A stretch of DNA of 10,344 bases from contig JAKAWN010000235.1 of assembly GCA_021827245.1 (NCBI GenBank), positions 1 to 10,344 on the forward strand, given 5' to 3'. The notes below the pieces were generated by a model that worked only from the letters and a program-made list of their open reading frames with translations, was not told where the DNA came from and ran no database searches. A program made the position numbers and the translations under genes. How positions within the stretch are numbered: the stretch's first letter is position 1; the number at the start of each line of letters is the position of its first letter. The stretch comes from Acidobacteriota bacterium. Its GTDB lineage: Bacteria > Acidobacteriota > Terriglobia > UBA7540. Shown here piece by piece: positions 7,985-10,344 of this stretch.

Positions 7985-8182
7985 ATGGCCACTACGTACC
8001 AGAAACGCCAGAAAGAAATGAAGAGACTCGAAAAGCAGCGCCAGAAAGCCGAACGGCGCGCACAGAGAAAGCTTGCCCACCGTGAACAAAAAGAATCTCC
8101 CGCCGAGAATGCAATTCCTGTTGGGGATGAAGTCGTAATAGAAATCGGAACCATACGCCCCGAACCCTCGCGTGAAAACTGA
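7985..8182 (+). CDS. Small, highly basic Lys/Arg/Gln-rich protein
   Basis: The product has 65 residues. Residues 5-38 are an uninterrupted charged helix (QKRQKEMKRLEKQRQKAERR then AQRKLAHREQK), probably a coiled coil or nucleic-acid-binding helix. It ends with an acidic/hydrophobic tail (VGDEVVIEIGTI). I associate small proteins of this composition with Acidobacteriota but cannot name a family. The open frame runs further up to 7880. ATG 7985 is preferred because GGAAGGAGA (about 7972-7980) lies just ahead and the upstream part overlaps the RRM remnant. It is the first intact gene after the sigma operon. Confidence 0.7.
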   Translation: MATTYQKRQKEMKRLEKQRQKAERRAQRKLAHREQKESPAENAIPVGDEVVIEIGTIRPEPSREN

Positions 8183-8267
8183 TCCCACGGGTTCGGTGCT
8201 AGTACTACTCACAGGAGGTGCCGCTTGACCTCACTCACTTACCGAGCATTGGCATCGTGACGGCAGC

Positions 8268-8474
8268 CTAAGTTATTGCTTTCTTGCGACGGAGGGGGCG
8301 GAGCTTAGGCGGCGGGGCTTCGTCAGTCAACTCGACCGTCATGAGCTGGGTGACAAATTTCTTTGGTCCGTGAAGGTGGAAGTCGATAGAGGTCCTTTCC
8401 TCATCCGATTGGGTTACCATTCCGAGGCCGTACTGGACGTGCTTGATGAATTGTCCTTGCGGGAGTCTTTGCAT
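8268..8474 (-). CDS. Small 'GQFIKHVQYGLG' protein of unknown function
   Basis: The product is 68 residues from ATG 8474, with AAGGAAGG about 5 nt upstream. An ATG at 8528 would give 86 residues, but its ribosome binding site is poorer and the family-like sequence begins near GQFIKHVQYGLGMV. The core G-x-F-x-K-H-x-x-Y-G-x-G-x-V, then S-D-E-E-R-T-S-I-D-F and K-K-F-V-T, looks like a small SH3-like beta barrel, as in other short proteins with a 'V-x-H-x-x-Y-G-x-G-x-V' start. A basic tail, LRPLRRKKAIT, follows. The substrate or partner is unknown. It is transcribed toward the basic protein gene at 7985. Confidence 0.65.
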   Translation of the reverse strand: MQRLPQGQFIKHVQYGLGMVTQSDEERTSIDFHLHGPKKFVTQLMTVELTDEAPPPKLRPLRRKKAIT

Positions 8475-8757
8475 ATGAGCCTTCCTTTGCTGTCGGAAAT
8501 TTGGATCGCCGGTCACAGGAGTCGCCATCCGATCCCTGTGGGCACTGACAGATTGGCGGTTCGGCGTAACGGCCCCACCCTATACTGCCGCTGCTAGGGG
8601 CTGTGTCCTACACAGATTCAAAGCGCTCTCAACCATACATGCCAGCACATGAGCGTGTTCATCGGTCATGATGTGAGGCACGGCGAAATCGAAGGCGTCA
8701 CGTCTATTGCGGGTTTCTCTTCGCTGAATCAAGGATCGCAATCCATAACGTAACGCG
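8475..8757. other. Intergenic stretch without a supported gene
   Basis: This lies between the small minus-strand gene and control region 3. An open minus-strand frame (about 8580-8732) could encode roughly 50 residues, but it has only a TTG start and no ribosome binding site, so I do not call it. The 20-nt box and TTGTCTC element present in control regions 1 and 2 are not found here at the expected distance. Confidence 0.4.
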
Positions 8758-8821
8758 ATTAACTAAATATGTCAAGTAAAACCTTATCCACTCCTCTATA
8801 AGTTAATCTGACTCAGTTAAT
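8758..8821. promoter_or_regulatory. Control region 3 (degenerate), in front of HTH copy 3
   Basis: The core TTAACTAAATATGTCAAG (8759-8776) aligns base for base with the cores of regions 1 and 2. AAGTTAATCTGA (8800-8811) matches the copy 1 downstream element. GTTAAT/ATTAAC half-sites occur at 8758, 8802 and 8816. The ribosome binding site is gone: CTGACTC replaces CTGAGGA. The region was probably inherited with the gene before the HTH-coding part was lost. Confidence 0.5.
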
Positions 8822-8839
8822 AATTGCACAATCCGCGGT

Positions 8840-9585
8840 TTGTCCCCGGCGCCTGCTCGGATGGGTATTTACGACATGATGTTAAAGCCCTTGAAGTTCC
8901 CAGACAGCGAACTGGCGAAGCCGACAGAGATGCAGCACCAGGAAGAGCTGAAAAGAAAATTGGCGGACCCGCACGCGCTGTTGTTTAAAGGGGTCCACGA
9001 ATTGGTGCGCCTCAAATGTAAGCCCGAAAAGCAGGCGCAAGTGCAGGCGATTCTTGAAAGGCAGCCCTTCGGCGAAGTCGAACGCCTCATTACCCAGAAG
9101 CTCTTCGACGTGGTTAGGCAAGTTGCCAGAGAAGAACCGGAAAATGAAGACTGGCTCCGGCTGATGGCCAGAGTGCGCAACCGGAGGTACGAAGACATGC
9201 GGGTTTCCATTCTCGAATTCCTGGATGCGCTCGTATCGACGTATCGATTGAAAACCGTGCCTCCTTTTTGGATCCGTTGATCGAATCCTGGAACACTGGT
9301 CTGGCGACTTTTCGCGTGGAAATCGCCTTAAATTTGAGTCTGGCCGCGGGTCACACAAAAAGGTTTGAGTTTATTAAGATGGAACCGGAACCAGCTTTTG
9401 ATGAAGATCCGGGACTCAAAGAATTTCTTTGCGACTCTTCCCTTAGCGGCGATGCGACCGAAGAAAAAGTCGAATTCCTGAAGAGACCTTGATTCAGCGG
9501 GAAACGGCCTACCGCCCTCTATTATTACCGGGAACTACAAAGTCTTAGAGACCCTCTCCATATTCGCGCTCCACGAACAGGGTAG
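8840..9585 (+). pseudogene. Decayed paralogue of the HTH regulator lacking its HTH (copy 3)
   Basis: The product would align with residues about 45-282 of copy 2. Shared landmarks are Q-E-E-L-K-R-K-L, ERQPFGEVE, ENEDWLRLMA, LDPLIESW and YYYRELQSLRDPLHIR. Three lesions are visible. First, the first 45 codons (the whole HTH) and the ribosome binding site are missing; the alignment begins at P-A-R with no later gap before QEELK. Second, one base is missing between 9229 and 9245, where the copy 2 interval has 18 nt and this one has 17, shifting the frame after LEFLD. Third, TGA at 9490-9492 stands where copy 2 has an arginine codon, after which the same frame continues aligned to TAG 9583-9585. 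The first part could still yield a 146-residue fragment (to 9280). No functional start is evident. Confidence 0.8.
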
Positions 9586-9840
9586 CCTTGTCCCTGTTTA
9601 GGTCCGCGCCAGTGGATTGCTTCGGGGCAAGTTCCCCGTGCCCTTCACACCACAACCCTTCGTGCACAGGCGCATACTCCGCCATGGGCTTCCGCTTAGC
9701 CGCCCGATTCGCCACCAAGGCTCGTGTCTGGCAGATCTTACGCTCTAAGAAGATCCATGACTAACGGTTTGAAAGTGTCGGACATGTTGTGTGGGGACCG
9801 GACGTTCGCTGTGTGTAGTCAAATGTATTTTGCGAAAAAT
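9586..9840. other. Intergenic stretch between HTH copy 3 and the transposase
   Basis: I see no gene with a convincing start here. One 26-codon frame from ATG at about 9683 is too short and unsupported. The stretch is of mixed composition with no strong repeat or terminator hairpin. Confidence 0.4.
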
Positions 9841-9870
9841 GGGTATCCACTTGACTCAGGTAACCCCAAC
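9841..9870. repeat. Candidate left end of the IS1595-type element
   Basis: GGGTATCC (9841-9848) faces GGTAACCC (9859-9866), an imperfect dyad 18-47 bp upstream of the transposase ATG. Its position just before the gene and its G-rich outer end make it a candidate terminal inverted repeat. The matching right end lies outside the window, so this cannot be confirmed. Confidence 0.3.
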
Positions 9871-9887
9871 ATATAGTATGGCCGCTG

Positions 9888-10344
9888 ATGGAGGACTACC
9901 CACGGACGCTGACGGAATTCGAAATGCGCTTCGGCTCGGAGCAGACCTGCCGGGAGTATCTGTTCAAACTGCGGTGGCCCGAGGGATTTCGCTGTCCGCG
10001 CTGCGGAGCCTGCAAGGCCTGGCCGTTGCGCTCGGTTCTGTGGCAATGCGCGGGTTGCGGCCGTCAAATGTCGGTCACGGCGGAAACGATTTTCCAAGAT
10101 ACCCACATGCCGCTGACGGTTTGGTTCCGGGCGATGTGGTGGGTGACCACTCAGAAGAACGGCGTCAGCGCTCTGGGGTTGCAGCGGGTACTCGGCTTGG
10201 GAAGCTACCAGACCGCCTGGTCCTGGCTGCATAAATTGCGTCGGGCGATGGTGAGACCGGGCCGGGACCGGTTGGCCGGAACCGTGGAAGTAGACGAGAC
10301 CTATCTCGGCGGCGTGGAAAAAGGTATGCGCGGACGGCAAACGG
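9888..10344 (+). mobile_element. IS1595-family transposase, 5' part (cut by window edge)
   Basis: The open frame from ATG 9888 runs off the right edge (152 complete codons, MEDYPRTLTEFEMRFGSEQT onward). The N-terminal zinc ribbon has C-P-R-C (about 36-39) and C-A-G-C (about 54-57), preceded by L-F-K-L-R-W-P-E-G-F. A helical MPLTVWFRAMWWVTTQKNGV segment and an H-K-L-R-R helix-turn follow. The first catalytic-domain strand is VEVDETYLGG, whose Asp would be the first residue of the DDE/DDN triad. This order is characteristic of the IS1595 (ISXO2-like) family, which moves by cut-and-paste. The rest of the catalytic domain and the right inverted repeat are not in view, so activity cannot be judged. 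The ribosome binding site is weak. Confidence 0.9.

Noticed and set aside
8213..8264. Strong AGGAGGT followed by TTG and an 11-codon frame
   Set aside because: The frame is very short and not recognisable. It may be a chance match or a remnant start.
8580..8732. Minus-strand frame of about 50 codons, protein-like in its last part
   Set aside because: Only a TTG start, no ribosome binding site, and no family recognised.
9791..10234. 147-codon plus-strand frame and an opposite 173-codon frame at the right end
   Set aside because: Both overlap the transposase frame that starts at 9888, which has a clear zinc ribbon and DDE-domain start. These are shadows.

Overview
The window looks like a piece of an Acidobacteriota-type soil bacterium (metagenome or genome contig). 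This is an inference from several small protein types I associate with that phylum: an orphan LuxR-type HTH protein, a Lys/Arg-rich 65-residue protein, a short 'GQFIKHVQYGLG' protein, and an RRM protein next to chaperonin genes. GC content is moderately high. I see no rRNA, tRNA or CRISPR.

Left part (1-3438), all genes on the minus strand. It holds the groES-groEL operon (groEL runs off the left edge), a two-helix small membrane protein, an 89-residue LuxR-type HTH protein, a four-helix small membrane protein and an ABM-like alpha+beta-barrel protein. Each start is supported by a purine-rich ribosome binding site. The set looks like a stress-related island.

Middle part (3439-7911). A paralogous module appears here. 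Copy 1 (3628-3825) encodes only the XRE-type HTH. Copy 2 (4775-5755) is the full protein, with an HTH and a roughly 240-residue body of unknown fold. It sits 17 nt upstream of a full-length RpoD-like sigma factor (5773-7503), probably as one operon. An intact minus-strand RRM protein lies at 3887-4207. A second RRM gene, broken by two frameshifts and a stop codon, lies just after the sigma gene (about 7577-7911).

Right part (7985-10344). Two small accessory proteins come first. Then comes copy 3 of the HTH family (about 8840-9585), which has lost the HTH exactly and also carries a one-base deletion and a nonsense codon. An IS1595-type transposase runs off the right edge.

The most interesting signal is the HTH family and its control regions. 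Copies 1 and 3 are complementary decayed halves of copy 2. All three keep a related upstream region: an 18-nt core ending in TGTCAAG, followed by GTTAAT/ATTAAC half-sites. Copies 1 and 2 share two further boxes at near-identical spacing. Copy 2 appears coupled to a sigma factor whose -35 recognition helix lacks the usual arginine (V-S-S-E-R in place of V-T-R-E-R). A plausible model, which is inference only, is a self-regulating HTH protein controlling a specialised RpoD paralogue, with the duplicated sites acting as its operators.
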